A stretch of DNA of 64,000 bases from Candidatus Cloacimonadota bacterium (lineage in GTDB: Bacteria > Muiribacteriota > UBA6191). The notes under the pieces were generated by a model. It was not told the DNA's origin and searched no databases. It worked only from the letters and a program-made list of their open reading frames with translations. How positions within the stretch are numbered: position 1 is the first letter of the stretch; each line of letters opens with the position of its first letter. The stretch lies in contig JAGSHD010000019.1 of the NCBI GenBank assembly GCA_023954715.1, positions 1 through 64,000 on the forward strand. Reading direction: 5' to 3'. Shown here one piece after another: positions 37,394 to 45,481 of this stretch. The position numbers were made by a program, and so were the translations under genes.

Positions 37394-38810
37394 TACAAAA
37401 TTATCCATAAGCTCTTTAAAACATCAAATTAAAGAAAAAGATGATAAAATTCTAGCCCTAGAAAAAAAGTTAGTATTTTTTCAAAATAAACTGCTTTTGC
37501 CTACAGGAGATAAAGATACTCAATTAGCACTCTTGAATCAAACGTATCAAAATGAACTCCTACTAGAAACAATCACCAATATAAATAGCTTTATGAGTAA
37601 ATCAGGAGCCAACAATTCCATTCTATTCGAGTTGATAGAGCAAGCCGCTATGATGGTCGACTGTGCGGCTTCTTCAATTTTATTACTAACAAAAGATCGT
37701 AAGAGCTTATACTTTAAAACGGCTACTGGTGATGCTTCTGAAGAAATTAAAAAGTTTACAGTACCGTTGGACAAAGGCATCTCGGGTTTAGTTGTTAGAA
37801 CTGAAACACCAGTCATTATAAATGACCCCTACTCCCATGTAGAGTTTAACCCATCCTTTGATAAATTGACTGGTTTTGTAACACGCTCTATTTTATGTAT
37901 CCCATTGTTTCATGAAAGTGAAGTTATAGGGGCTTTACAACTCATTAACAATTTGGATAAAAATGGGTTTGATCAAGATGATCTTGAAATGGCTCAACTC
38001 TTTGCAGATCAAGCTGGTATCGCTATAGCAAAAAGTATTTATTTAGAAGAGCTAGAAGTGAAAAACCAAGAGTTGATTGAAGCAAACAAACTCAAAACAA
38101 ATTTTATTTCTACCATTAGTCACGAGTTAAGAACACCTCTCACACCGATTATAGCATGGTCTGATTGCCTTATTGAATCTTTAGATGACCCAGAATTTTT
38201 AAATGAAGGTTTACAAACCATTAAAGAGCAGGCCTACCATTTAAATAGAATTATCGATAGCATCATACAACTTTCCCAACTTGACGCAAAACAAATCTAC
38301 ATAGATTGGCAAGAAGCGTCCTTTGAGGAAATCCTTACAAGAGTAATTAGTGATGAACAAAAACTGATTAAACTGTATGGAATGACACTCGACTATACTC
38401 ACCAAGGCACTGAAGCCTTTGTAATGTCCGACAGTAATATACTTTATCAAATTATATTTCAAGTTTTAGACAATGCTATTAAGTTTGGCGATAGAAACTC
38501 CACAGTTTCAATAAAACTTATAGAGTCATCCGATACCGTAACACTTACTATTATTAACGATTGTCCAGGTATGGACGAAAATGACCTAGAGATTATATGT
38601 ACTAGATTTCGACAACTTGATAATAGCCTAACTAGAGCACAGGATGGACTCGGGATCGGCTTGACTCTAGTGCAAGGTTTATCAAATTTAATTGGCGCAC
38701 AATTTAATATTACTAGCAGTATTCCAGATAGATGGGTCTGTGCAGAGCTTATATTTTTAAGAGATTCCTGTGCTATTCCTAAGAGCCACACTACAATTAG
38801 TCACCTATAA
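37386..38810 (+). CDS. GAF-domain sensor histidine kinase
   Basis: 474 residues without transmembrane helices. A coiled coil (1-60) precedes a GAF domain (about 65-225, with PVIINDPYSHVEFNPSFD and SILCIPLFHESEVIGALQLINN). HisKA shows the phospho-His box FISTISHELRTPLTPI (about 240). The ATPase domain has the N-box VLDNAIKFGD and the glycine box DGLGIGLTLVQGLSNLIG. It should autophosphorylate and signal to an unlinked response regulator, as none lies next to it. It overlaps the CFI-box protein by eight bases, so the two are translationally coupled, which is unusual for a cell-surface protein. The sensed ligand is unknown. Confidence 0.9.
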   Translation: MTDTKLSISSLKHQIKEKDDKILALEKKLVFFQNKLLLPTGDKDTQLALLNQTYQNELLLETITNINSFMSKSGANNSILFELIEQAAMMVDCAASSILLLTKDRKSLYFKTATGDASEEIKKFTVPLDKGISGLVVRTETPVIINDPYSHVEFNPSFDKLTGFVTRSILCIPLFHESEVIGALQLINNLDKNGFDQDDLEMAQLFADQAGIAIAKSIYLEELEVKNQELIEANKLKTNFISTISHELRTPLTPIIAWSDCLIESLDDPEFLNEGLQTIKEQAYHLNRIIDSIIQLSQLDAKQIYIDWQEASFEEILTRVISDEQKLIKLYGMTLDYTHQGTEAFVMSDSNILYQIIFQVLDNAIKFGDRNSTVSIKLIESSDTVTLTIINDCPGMDENDLEIICTRFRQLDNSLTRAQDGLGIGLTLVQGLSNLIGAQFNITSSIPDRWVCAELIFLRDSCAIPKSHTTISHL

Positions 38811-38845
38811 TTCTGTAAGTATAATCAAATTCATTTCTAAAAAAC

Positions 38846-38873
38846 TAAATTTAAATCCATATTTTGCCGATAA
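38846..38873 (+). promoter_or_regulatory. Sigma-28 (FliA-type) promoter of flagellin
   Basis: TAAA at 38846-38849 and a perfect GCCGATAA at 38866-38873, separated by 16 bases (E. coli FliA consensus is TAAA, 15 bases, GCCGATAA). Transcription would start about 7 bases later, giving a leader of about 120 bases. The perfect -10 upstream of flagellin makes this a strong call. Confidence 0.85.
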
Positions 38874-38899
38874 CTCCAGAAGGAAGTAAAATTTCTTTC

Positions 38900-38982
38900 A
38901 AAATAAAATAAGATTCGTTTTATTTTTACATACTCGGGATCAAGGAAGTACTCCGATTTTCTGTGGCACGGATTGCCATAAA
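38900..38982 (+). promoter_or_regulatory. Structured flagellin leader
   Basis: Two perfect inverted repeats lie in the predicted leader: AAAATAAAA with TTTTATTTT (38900-38908 and 38918-38926) and TGGCA with TGCCA (about 38965-38980). These may stabilise the mRNA or control its translation. The ribosome site before the ATG is weak (GTAGGG). Confidence 0.5.
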
Positions 38983-38999
38983 ATAGGTAGGGTACGTCC

Positions 39000-41813
39000 A
39001 TGGGCTTTCGAATAAATCATAATATTACCGCACTTGTTGCACAAGGTAAACTCCTTAAGAACCAAGATTCTATCGCCACCTCTATCGAAAGATTATCCAG
39101 TGGTCTACGTATTAACCGTGGTGCGGATGATGCTGCTGGACTAACCATCTCAGAAAAACTTAGAGGTCAAATCAAAGGTTTAAACCGAGCTGTATTAAAC
39201 GCTCAAGATGGTATCTCACTGATCCAAACTGCTGAAGGAGCATTAAATGAAGATGCTACGATCTTAAATAGAATGAGAGAACTAGCAATCCAAGCTTCTA
39301 GTGATACCTTAACTACAAATGATCGACTCGAAATTCAAAAGGAAGTAGATCAACTTGTTAGCGAGGTTGATAGAATTGCTAACACCACAGAGTTCAACAC
39401 TAAAAAACTCTTAGATGGTACTGCAACAGCTATAGTTAGTGTGAATGATGAAGGTCTTAAAGGAATTCAAGTAGGATCTACTCAATCATCTAGTGGTGAT
39501 TATGAAGTCGAATTAAATCTCTCTACAGTAGGTGATCGACAACAACAAGCATCCAATATTTTGAGCGACAAAGAATCTGGTAACTTAGTGACTTTAGATA
39601 CAAAATTAGGTGACATTGATTCCTTTTACGACAACGAAGGCAACAATATCTTGTCTAGACCTATTGAACTAACTGTGCGTGGTAATCAAAATAACGCACA
39701 AATCACTCTATCTTCAGATGTTTCTATTGGAGAGTTTACACAAAATTTAAAAGAGTTGATCACTAAAGATGTGTCTGCTGGTGGCTTAGGTGTAAAAGGT
39801 ACCGATGTTTCTTTTGATAAAAACACAGGTCAAGTAATTATGACTTCTGGTATTGAAGGAAGTAGCGGAGACATTTATTTTGCATCTGATGAAAACCTAA
39901 TTAAAGCCTTTGGCTTTCAAGAAACAGTACCTTCTAAAGACCCTGCATATAGAGCTTCTGCTGTACAACAAGGCGTAGATGTCCCAATTAAAAATAAAGC
40001 CAGTACAACTACCGATCGTTTTTCAGGCTTGATACCAGGAATTGATGTAAAATTCACACCTCCAACCAGCGCGTTCATCGAAGGAACTGAAACTCCAAAT
40101 GAAGTTATAACAATTGGCTCCACAGATGTACATTTTCGATTTGCTGATACCAATGCGGGGCCCAATCAAAATGTACCAAGTGATCCCGTAGAAGTTACTT
40201 TAATCGCAAATACAAGTTATACCTTAGTTTCTATACAAAATATCATTAATGGTAACATTGCTTCTGGACGAGATGAACTTACTGATATGTCAGGTGGTTC
40301 AGCCGCTAGATTTGCTGATAATGGTCCAAGTATAGTCCCAGGCGGGGTAGGTACACCAGACGGCATATACACTCCCCCCAATATTCGTGCATCATTTAAT
40401 GGTAATAACTTAATTTTATCTTCCGGAACCACCGGTAGTTCAGCTAAAGTATCTATATATGCTGCCAACGCAAGTGCGACTAATATTTTAGGGATACAAA
40501 ATGGAGTGTTTTTAGGTGATTCTGGAGAAAAAAGTCGAATCGTAGGCAGTAAAGATGTATCGGGTGGTCTGGCCACTGGAGTAATAGGCCCCATTTTTGA
40601 AATCATAGGTCCTGATGGAGTAACAACTGGTACAACCAACGCTATTGGACAAAGTATAAGCTTTTCACCAAGTACCAATATATCATCTACAAGTTTAACC
40701 ACAACAATTAACAACCAACTTAACTCTGTAGGCATTTTAGCTACTGCAACCATAAACGCTAACGGTAGGCTAGTAATTGAAAGTTTAGAAGATGGAGAAG
40801 ATACAGCAATACAAATCCGTCAAGTTCAAGGAAGCTTAACAGATTTAGGTTTAGTAGATGGTATTGCAGCTTCTGGATCAAACGGTCAAGCAGCATCCTT
40901 TATTGGTAATACAAATCAATCATTTGTAGACATTGGTTACACTTTTGATACCACCACTCGTTTTGAAGTTATTGATCAGTTTGGGGCTACGTCAGGTGAT
41001 ATCATATTTGGATCAAAAACTACAAATGATCTTGCTGCACCAGGTCTTGGGCTTAACCCATCTGTAAGAGGTGGCTCTCCTACCGCTACCACTGATAATA
41101 TTACATTGTCTAAAGCCTCTATTTCAGCCATTATGGATGCAAGCTCCATTAATACTACAGATATTGCCTATGAATTTGATTCTGGAGGAAAGTTAAGATT
41201 TAGATCTAAATCTGTGGGTGACTCTTCAAGAATTCTTTTAATCTCCAAAGATCCAAGATTTGGTGCTAATTCATCCAATGCTGCTGTAGCAGCTGGAGAG
41301 CCAGCATCATTTACTTCTGCAACCTCTCAGACCACTATGCTTAGTACCTTTGGTATCGATGGGTCACAAGCATCTCAAGGATCAGGTAAAACAAAATATG
41401 CTTTACATATTTCTGATCGTAGCTTTTCATTACAAATTGGTGCTAACCAAAACCAGACATTAGAGTCTTCCATTGCCAACTTTAGTGCCGAAGCACTTGG
41501 ATTAAATGGCCTTGATGTTACTAGTTTTCCTGCTGCTGTACGAGCCCTCGGTGCAATTGATAACGCTGTTAATCTTGTCTCTTCTGAAAGATCAAAGCTT
41601 GGTTCACTACAAAATAGATTAACATCGACGATTAACAATTTAACTGTTACATCAACAAACTTACAAGCGGCAGAATCCCGTATTCGAGATGTTGATATAG
41701 CTGAAGAAACCGTAAACTTTACAAGAAACCAAATATTGATTCAAGCTGGAACAGCCCAGTTAGCTCAGGCCAATGCACTTCCACAACAAGCATTACAATT
41801 ACTTGGTGGATAA
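39000..41813 (+). CDS. fliC: Flagellin with very large central insertion
   Basis: 937 residues against about 270-500 in most flagellins. The N-terminal D0/D1 is standard: MGFRINHNITALVAQGKLLK, SIERLSSGLRINRGADDAAG, and FNTKKLLDG. The C-terminal D1/D0 is standard too (NLQAAESRIRDVDIAEETVN, ILIQAGTAQLAQANALPQQA). Between residues about 150 and 840 lies a Ser/Thr/Gly/Asn-rich insertion rich in beta-type repeats, the surface-exposed D2/D3 region. Exported by the flagellar type III system without a signal peptide. A sigma-28 promoter lies upstream. The size implies a thick or decorated filament, or extra functions such as adhesion. The insertion has no family I can name. Confidence 0.95.
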   Translation: MGFRINHNITALVAQGKLLKNQDSIATSIERLSSGLRINRGADDAAGLTISEKLRGQIKGLNRAVLNAQDGISLIQTAEGALNEDATILNRMRELAIQASSDTLTTNDRLEIQKEVDQLVSEVDRIANTTEFNTKKLLDGTATAIVSVNDEGLKGIQVGSTQSSSGDYEVELNLSTVGDRQQQASNILSDKESGNLVTLDTKLGDIDSFYDNEGNNILSRPIELTVRGNQNNAQITLSSDVSIGEFTQNLKELITKDVSAGGLGVKGTDVSFDKNTGQVIMTSGIEGSSGDIYFASDENLIKAFGFQETVPSKDPAYRASAVQQGVDVPIKNKASTTTDRFSGLIPGIDVKFTPPTSAFIEGTETPNEVITIGSTDVHFRFADTNAGPNQNVPSDPVEVTLIANTSYTLVSIQNIINGNIASGRDELTDMSGGSAARFADNGPSIVPGGVGTPDGIYTPPNIRASFNGNNLILSSGTTGSSAKVSIYAANASATNILGIQNGVFLGDSGEKSRIVGSKDVSGGLATGVIGPIFEIIGPDGVTTGTTNAIGQSISFSPSTNISSTSLTTTINNQLNSVGILATATINANGRLVIESLEDGEDTAIQIRQVQGSLTDLGLVDGIAASGSNGQAASFIGNTNQSFVDIGYTFDTTTRFEVIDQFGATSGDIIFGSKTTNDLAAPGLGLNPSVRGGSPTATTDNITLSKASISAIMDASSINTTDIAYEFDSGGKLRFRSKSVGDSSRILLISKDPRFGANSSNAAVAAGEPASFTSATSQTTMLSTFGIDGSQASQGSGKTKYALHISDRSFSLQIGANQNQTLESSIANFSAEALGLNGLDVTSFPAAVRALGAIDNAVNLVSSERSKLGSLQNRLTSTINNLTVTSTNLQAAESRIRDVDIAEETVNFTRNQILIQAGTAQLAQANALPQQALQLLGG

Positions 41814-41821
41814 TATTGATT

Positions 41822-41852
41822 GAGTTGTCTGAGTATATTACTGAGACAACTC
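41822..41852 (+). terminator. Possible terminator after flagellin
   Basis: A 9-bp perfect stem (GAGTTGTCT and AGACAACTC, 13-base loop) starts ten bases after the flagellin stop. The T-run is short, and the stem overlaps the stop of the convergent gene, so it may act on both. Confidence 0.55.
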
Positions 41853-42695
41853 GCCTGCTTTTGGATTAGTAAATAAGCTTTTGGAGTAAAAGAAACTACA
41901 AAACAATAAACTTGCCAATACAGATGTCGTTAGATGAATCAAAGAGCTTGCAACAATATCTACTGAAGGTACAAAAGTCAAAACATTGATTAGAACATAC
42001 TCTCTTGTACCAAGACCCATTATTGAAATTGGGACAAGCGCTACTAAATTGCCAAGAGTTATTGATAAGGTGCAAAGAGCAACCTGAGTATTATTTGTTA
42101 ATACCAATAAATTGGCAAATCCGAGCCCAAAAACTAAATAACTTATAATAGTTATCCCATAACATATCATACTAGATAAAATACCGATTTTTTCAATGAT
42201 TAATCTCTTTGCCACATAATATTGGACAAAAATAAATAATAAAGTAAAAACAATGATTGAATAGATTAGTGTAGTGTTAAAGTCGTATACATAAGACAGG
42301 TAAAATAGACTAGCAATCAACAAATACCCCACATCAAAAACTCGATCATAAATAGTAAGATACAAAGCAATTGAATAATCAATACCCCTATCTTTCAAAA
42401 AGCTGATTTTAGAAAGCTCTCCTAATCTACCTGGTGTAATCACTCCCAAAAACATAGAAGCATAAAAAACTCTTAGTAAATCTATTTTACTTACATTTAC
42501 AAAGCGTGTAATAATAAGCCAACGAATGCCCTTCATGATCAAACCGAACCAACAACAAAAAATTAAGACTAATATTTTCTCTAATGGTACATGAGATAGA
42601 TTATATACGAACTCTGTAAAATTTAATTTACTCATCAAACGAAGAAAAAGTAACACCCCCAAGATAGGAAGAACTTTTCTTATGGCCTTAATCAT
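41838..42695 (-). CDS. LPG-synthase-TM/flippase-like membrane protein
   Basis: 285 residues with about eight hydrophobic helices. It carries the family signature GVITPGRLGELSKISFLKDRG (shown here in two parts: VITPGRLGE and SKISFLK) near residues 89-110. The family covers the membrane domain of lysylphosphatidylglycerol synthase and archaeal AglD-type proteins, often thought to flip or transfer lipid-linked substrates. No C-terminal MprF catalytic domain is present. The exact substrate is unknown. It overlaps the upstream unknown gene by eight bases, so both are probably translated together. Confidence 0.85.
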   Translation of the reverse strand: MIKAIRKVLPILGVLLFLRLMSKLNFTEFVYNLSHVPLEKILVLIFCCWFGLIMKGIRWLIITRFVNVSKIDLLRVFYASMFLGVITPGRLGELSKISFLKDRGIDYSIALYLTIYDRVFDVGYLLIASLFYLSYVYDFNTTLIYSIIVFTLLFIFVQYYVAKRLIIEKIGILSSMICYGITIISYLVFGLGFANLLVLTNNTQVALCTLSITLGNLVALVPISIMGLGTREYVLINVLTFVPSVDIVASSLIHLTTSVLASLLFCSFFYSKSLFTNPKAGELSQ

Positions 42696-43491
42696 CTGAT
42701 ATCACTTCTACACTAACCCAAGGGTACGGACATACTATTTGCATCAACTTGTCTAGATAATCTTGATTGCGAAAACAGTCTATTTCGCTCAAGGTTTGTA
42801 CTACTAAAAGCCAAATCTCAGCAAAACTTAAATCCCCACAAAAAACAAAACTTGCTTGTACTTTAGGAATGTAAACTAAGTGTGAGTTATAACCCGAGTT
42901 TTCATAAAAAAAGCCATCAAACAAATCCAGTCCATCTACCATTAGACTCTTAGGTAAAAAACGCAAAGGTGATGAGTTGAAGTATTCCATCTGACTTTCC
43001 CATATAGACTGATAAGATTTTGATATGATCTGAAGATCTTCTCCCAATAGAAAAAGCTCTCCATTAACATCTGAGTCAAGTATTGAAAATGGGCTTAATT
43101 TTAATGACTTACTCAATGAAACCAAGTCTATCTCATCTATATTCAACAAATACTTAAATATATTTTGATAGGAAAACTTTCTAACACGAAGCTCTGGCTC
43201 TTCATTCAATTCAATTTTCTTAACATAGTTTTTTTGAAGTTCATATAGAAGCTCTTTTGAAATTTTTATTCTTGAAAGTGGAATCAACTTTTCAAAACCA
43301 TGAAAGTGTTCGGGGGTAGATAAGATGGTTTTCCAAAGTAATGCGTTTGTAAAGTTTCCTAGGATTAATCTTTTAGGAAAAAAATCACTTTTAATGTTGG
43401 TGTCATCTTGATTGAAGTGAAGTGAGTATGAGACTCTTTTTACCAGAAACTCTTCTTCGCCTAAACTATATTTTATTAAAATTTCACTCAT
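42688..43491 (-). CDS. Protein of unknown function between birA and the flippase-like gene
   Basis: 267 residues, no signal peptide or clear transmembrane helix. Sequence shows alternating helices and strands, with Phe and Tyr rich parts (SFVFCGDLSFAEIWLLVVQT). No recognised domain. It starts seven bases after the birA stop and overlaps the flippase-like gene by eight bases, so it is a member of the operon. The reading frame is intact, codon use is like the neighbours, and there is no strong Shine-Dalgarno before the ATG. A co-factor or regulatory role cannot be stated. Confidence 0.65.
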   Translation of the reverse strand: MSEILIKYSLGEEEFLVKRVSYSLHFNQDDTNIKSDFFPKRLILGNFTNALLWKTILSTPEHFHGFEKLIPLSRIKISKELLYELQKNYVKKIELNEEPELRVRKFSYQNIFKYLLNIDEIDLVSLSKSLKLSPFSILDSDVNGELFLLGEDLQIISKSYQSIWESQMEYFNSSPLRFLPKSLMVDGLDLFDGFFYENSGYNSHLVYIPKVQASFVFCGDLSFAEIWLLVVQTLSEIDCFRNQDYLDKLMQIVCPYPWVSVEVISDD

Positions 43492-43498
43492 AAGGGTA

Positions 43499-44029
43499 TT
43501 AATATATTGGGTTCCATGAGTCTAAGAGCTCAACCAATAAATCTCGTAACTCGATTTTATTACCTAAAATTTCACTGATTGAAATGGCATTTAAATCATC
43601 TTGATTACTAAAGTTTTGGTTTACGTTGATACCTATTCCCATTATGCAATACTCTAAATTACTTCCTAGAAAAGAGTTTTCTATCAAAACACCACACAAC
43701 TTTTTATCACCATAATATACGTCGTTAGGAGCTTTAATCCTGACTTCAATTTGATAGTTTTTTTGTAAATACAGCTTTAGATGTGTAGAAAAGTCAATAA
43801 TAAGATCTTCAACTTGAACCCTCTCGAAATTAGGTTCGAGTAACACTGAAAAATATAAACCGCCTGAACTCGAGCTCCAAACCCGGTCATATTGGCCTCG
43901 ACCTTCACTTTGCTCAAGAGACCAAATCACGTCATGCTTCTTATAATTCAAATAGTCCGTTTTTAAATAGGTAGAAGTTGAGGTGAGCTCATCAAACTCG
44001 AAAACATCAAAATTTTGTAATTTTATCAT
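43499..44029 (-). CDS. birA: BirA, biotin-protein ligase (no DNA-binding domain)
   Basis: 176 residues, only the catalytic domain (E. coli BirA is 321 with an N-terminal winged helix, which is missing, so it should not be a repressor). Motifs: QSEGRGQYDRVWSS (the biotinyl-AMP loop), IRIKAPNDVYYGDKKLCGVL (the KWPND equivalent) and MGIGINVNQ. The C-terminal SH3-like domain is also absent. It attaches biotin to the AMKMEN lysine of the carboxylase at 55965-57926. The gene follows the cNMP-binding protein by three bases and is part of the same operon as hemL. Confidence 0.9.
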   Translation of the reverse strand: MIKLQNFDVFEFDELTSTSTYLKTDYLNYKKHDVIWSLEQSEGRGQYDRVWSSSSGGLYFSVLLEPNFERVQVEDLIIDFSTHLKLYLQKNYQIEVRIKAPNDVYYGDKKLCGVLIENSFLGSNLEYCIMGIGINVNQNFSNQDDLNAISISEILGNKIELRDLLVELLDSWNPIY

Positions 44030-44032
44030 TGT

Positions 44033-45466
44033 CTATATTTTTATAGATTCTAAACGCTCATGCAACACATCATACTTAGAGTCAATTGCTTCTTGCATCT
44101 TGCTTAAAACTTTCACTTCATTTTGACACAATTCAATCAAATTAACGTTTTCAGAAAATAGCTCCAAAATATGACCTATCTCACTACCACAAGATCCATC
44201 TTGCACAGCTAATTTGTCCATATAACTTTGAGCATCTTTTTGCGCTTGAATAAATACTTGATTACAGTTTTTCAATCGTTCAGCCAGAACTCTAGTGATA
44301 TGTAAAACCATTGTGGGATTTGTTTTTACCAAATCATCAATATCTTTTATGCCAATACAAACTAATCTAGAGCGGACCATAGCTTTCACAGTAGCCGTTC
44401 TTTTATCCATACCAGCACCCTTGGTTGCATAACCCAAAAGCACACTTATCTCACCAACTATGTCCCCTTTTTCAGAGTAGACAGCAACAAGTTTATCTCC
44501 AACATATACACCGAGCTTTCCTACTACTAGAATATACATTTTGTCGCCAGCTTCGCCGTTATAACAAACGATTTCACCAGCTTTTTTACCGATGATATCT
44601 CCACCAGCAAAGATTCGCTCATTGTCTTGATTTAAGACATTGGATGAACCCATTTTAGAGGCATCAAACCCTTGTTTTTTGTATTTCATTAATCGATTAT
44701 ATAAAGGAGAGTTTTTAAATTCTTCATGAATCTTATTTAACTCCCTATCTCCACTAAAAATAGCCTGCTTTAAGACTTTTCCAGCAATCGTTACATAAAT
44801 ACTTGAAAACTCGCGAACCATGCCATCAACTTGAGATAAAATATTATTGTATTTAGCAATGTACACGTTAATATCTTTTAAGCGTTTAGCAATGGTAATT
44901 GAAATGTTGAGACCTAAGCGGGCATTGGACATAATTGTTTTATTAAATCCATCTCCGCTCACACTAATACGAGCTACTTTAGAGTCTACAGATGCACTAA
45001 TAGTAGCGCTTCTTGTATCTCCTAGAATCGCACCAAGCTCTCCAAAATTAACCATTTTACCTTTTATGGTTGAAATCTTTTTACCTGAACGTTCGATCAA
45101 ACGGATCTTATCTATTGTATCTTCTGCACTAGTTAACAAGACCTCATCCGTATATATAACATCTAACTCTCCGTCCAACAAGATATACAATGCTTCGCTT
45201 TCTTCTCCTTGAATCACTATATATTCACCTGTTTTATATAGTTTTTTGATCAAAGTACTAGCCACTTTAGGGCTGTCTACTTCAAGCTGTTTTTGCTCAT
45301 CTTCAGAGTCGTCAATGATAACATCTTTAAAGTCGAACTTTCCTAGTCTCTTAAGATGTATAGCCGTTAAAGGAGTACCTCGCGGAATAATTACGGAGGC
45401 TTTATGAATCAGGTCTTCACCTAAAATCATACCAATTTGTATATCTTGAATTGCAACGGATATCAT
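44033..45466 (-). CDS. Double cyclic-nucleotide-binding-domain protein
   Basis: 477 residues. An N-terminal segment (1-60: IGMILGEDLIHK, IIPRGTPLTAIHLKRL) resembles the small domain that precedes HD-GYP and CBS/PilZ-type regulators. The first cNMP-binding domain spans about 75-190 (YIVIQGEESEALYILLDGEL, MVNFGELGAILGDTRSATIS). The second spans about 285-410 (IVCYNGEAGDKMYILVVGKL, GDIVGEISVLLG). The phosphate-binding cassettes GELGAILGDTRSA and GEISVLLGYATKG keep the G-E pattern. No DNA-binding helix-turn-helix or output enzyme is visible, so it is not a CRP. It may be a cAMP receptor acting through protein contacts. The adenylate cyclase at 20262-22211 is a candidate source. Confidence 0.85.
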   Translation of the reverse strand: MISVAIQDIQIGMILGEDLIHKASVIIPRGTPLTAIHLKRLGKFDFKDVIIDDSEDEQKQLEVDSPKVASTLIKKLYKTGEYIVIQGEESEALYILLDGELDVIYTDEVLLTSAEDTIDKIRLIERSGKKISTIKGKMVNFGELGAILGDTRSATISASVDSKVARISVSGDGFNKTIMSNARLGLNISITIAKRLKDINVYIAKYNNILSQVDGMVREFSSIYVTIAGKVLKQAIFSGDRELNKIHEEFKNSPLYNRLMKYKKQGFDASKMGSSNVLNQDNERIFAGGDIIGKKAGEIVCYNGEAGDKMYILVVGKLGVYVGDKLVAVYSEKGDIVGEISVLLGYATKGAGMDKRTATVKAMVRSRLVCIGIKDIDDLVKTNPTMVLHITRVLAERLKNCNQVFIQAQKDAQSYMDKLAVQDGSCGSEIGHILELFSENVNLIELCQNEVKVLSKMQEAIDSKYDVLHERLESIKI

Positions 45467-45481
45467 ATATTCAGTAGTATA

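Noticed and set aside
38965-38980. TGGCACGGATTGCC resembling a sigma-54 promoter before flagellin
   Set aside because: The GG to GC spacing is 8 bases rather than the required 10, and the segment is better explained as a TGGCA/TGCCA stem.
40217-40753. Antisense open frame of 178 codons inside flagellin
   Set aside because: Shadow of the flagellin insertion, no ribosome site and no domain.
44847-45212. Antisense open frame of 121 codons inside the cNMP gene
   Set aside because: Shadow frame opposite a clear domain-containing gene.
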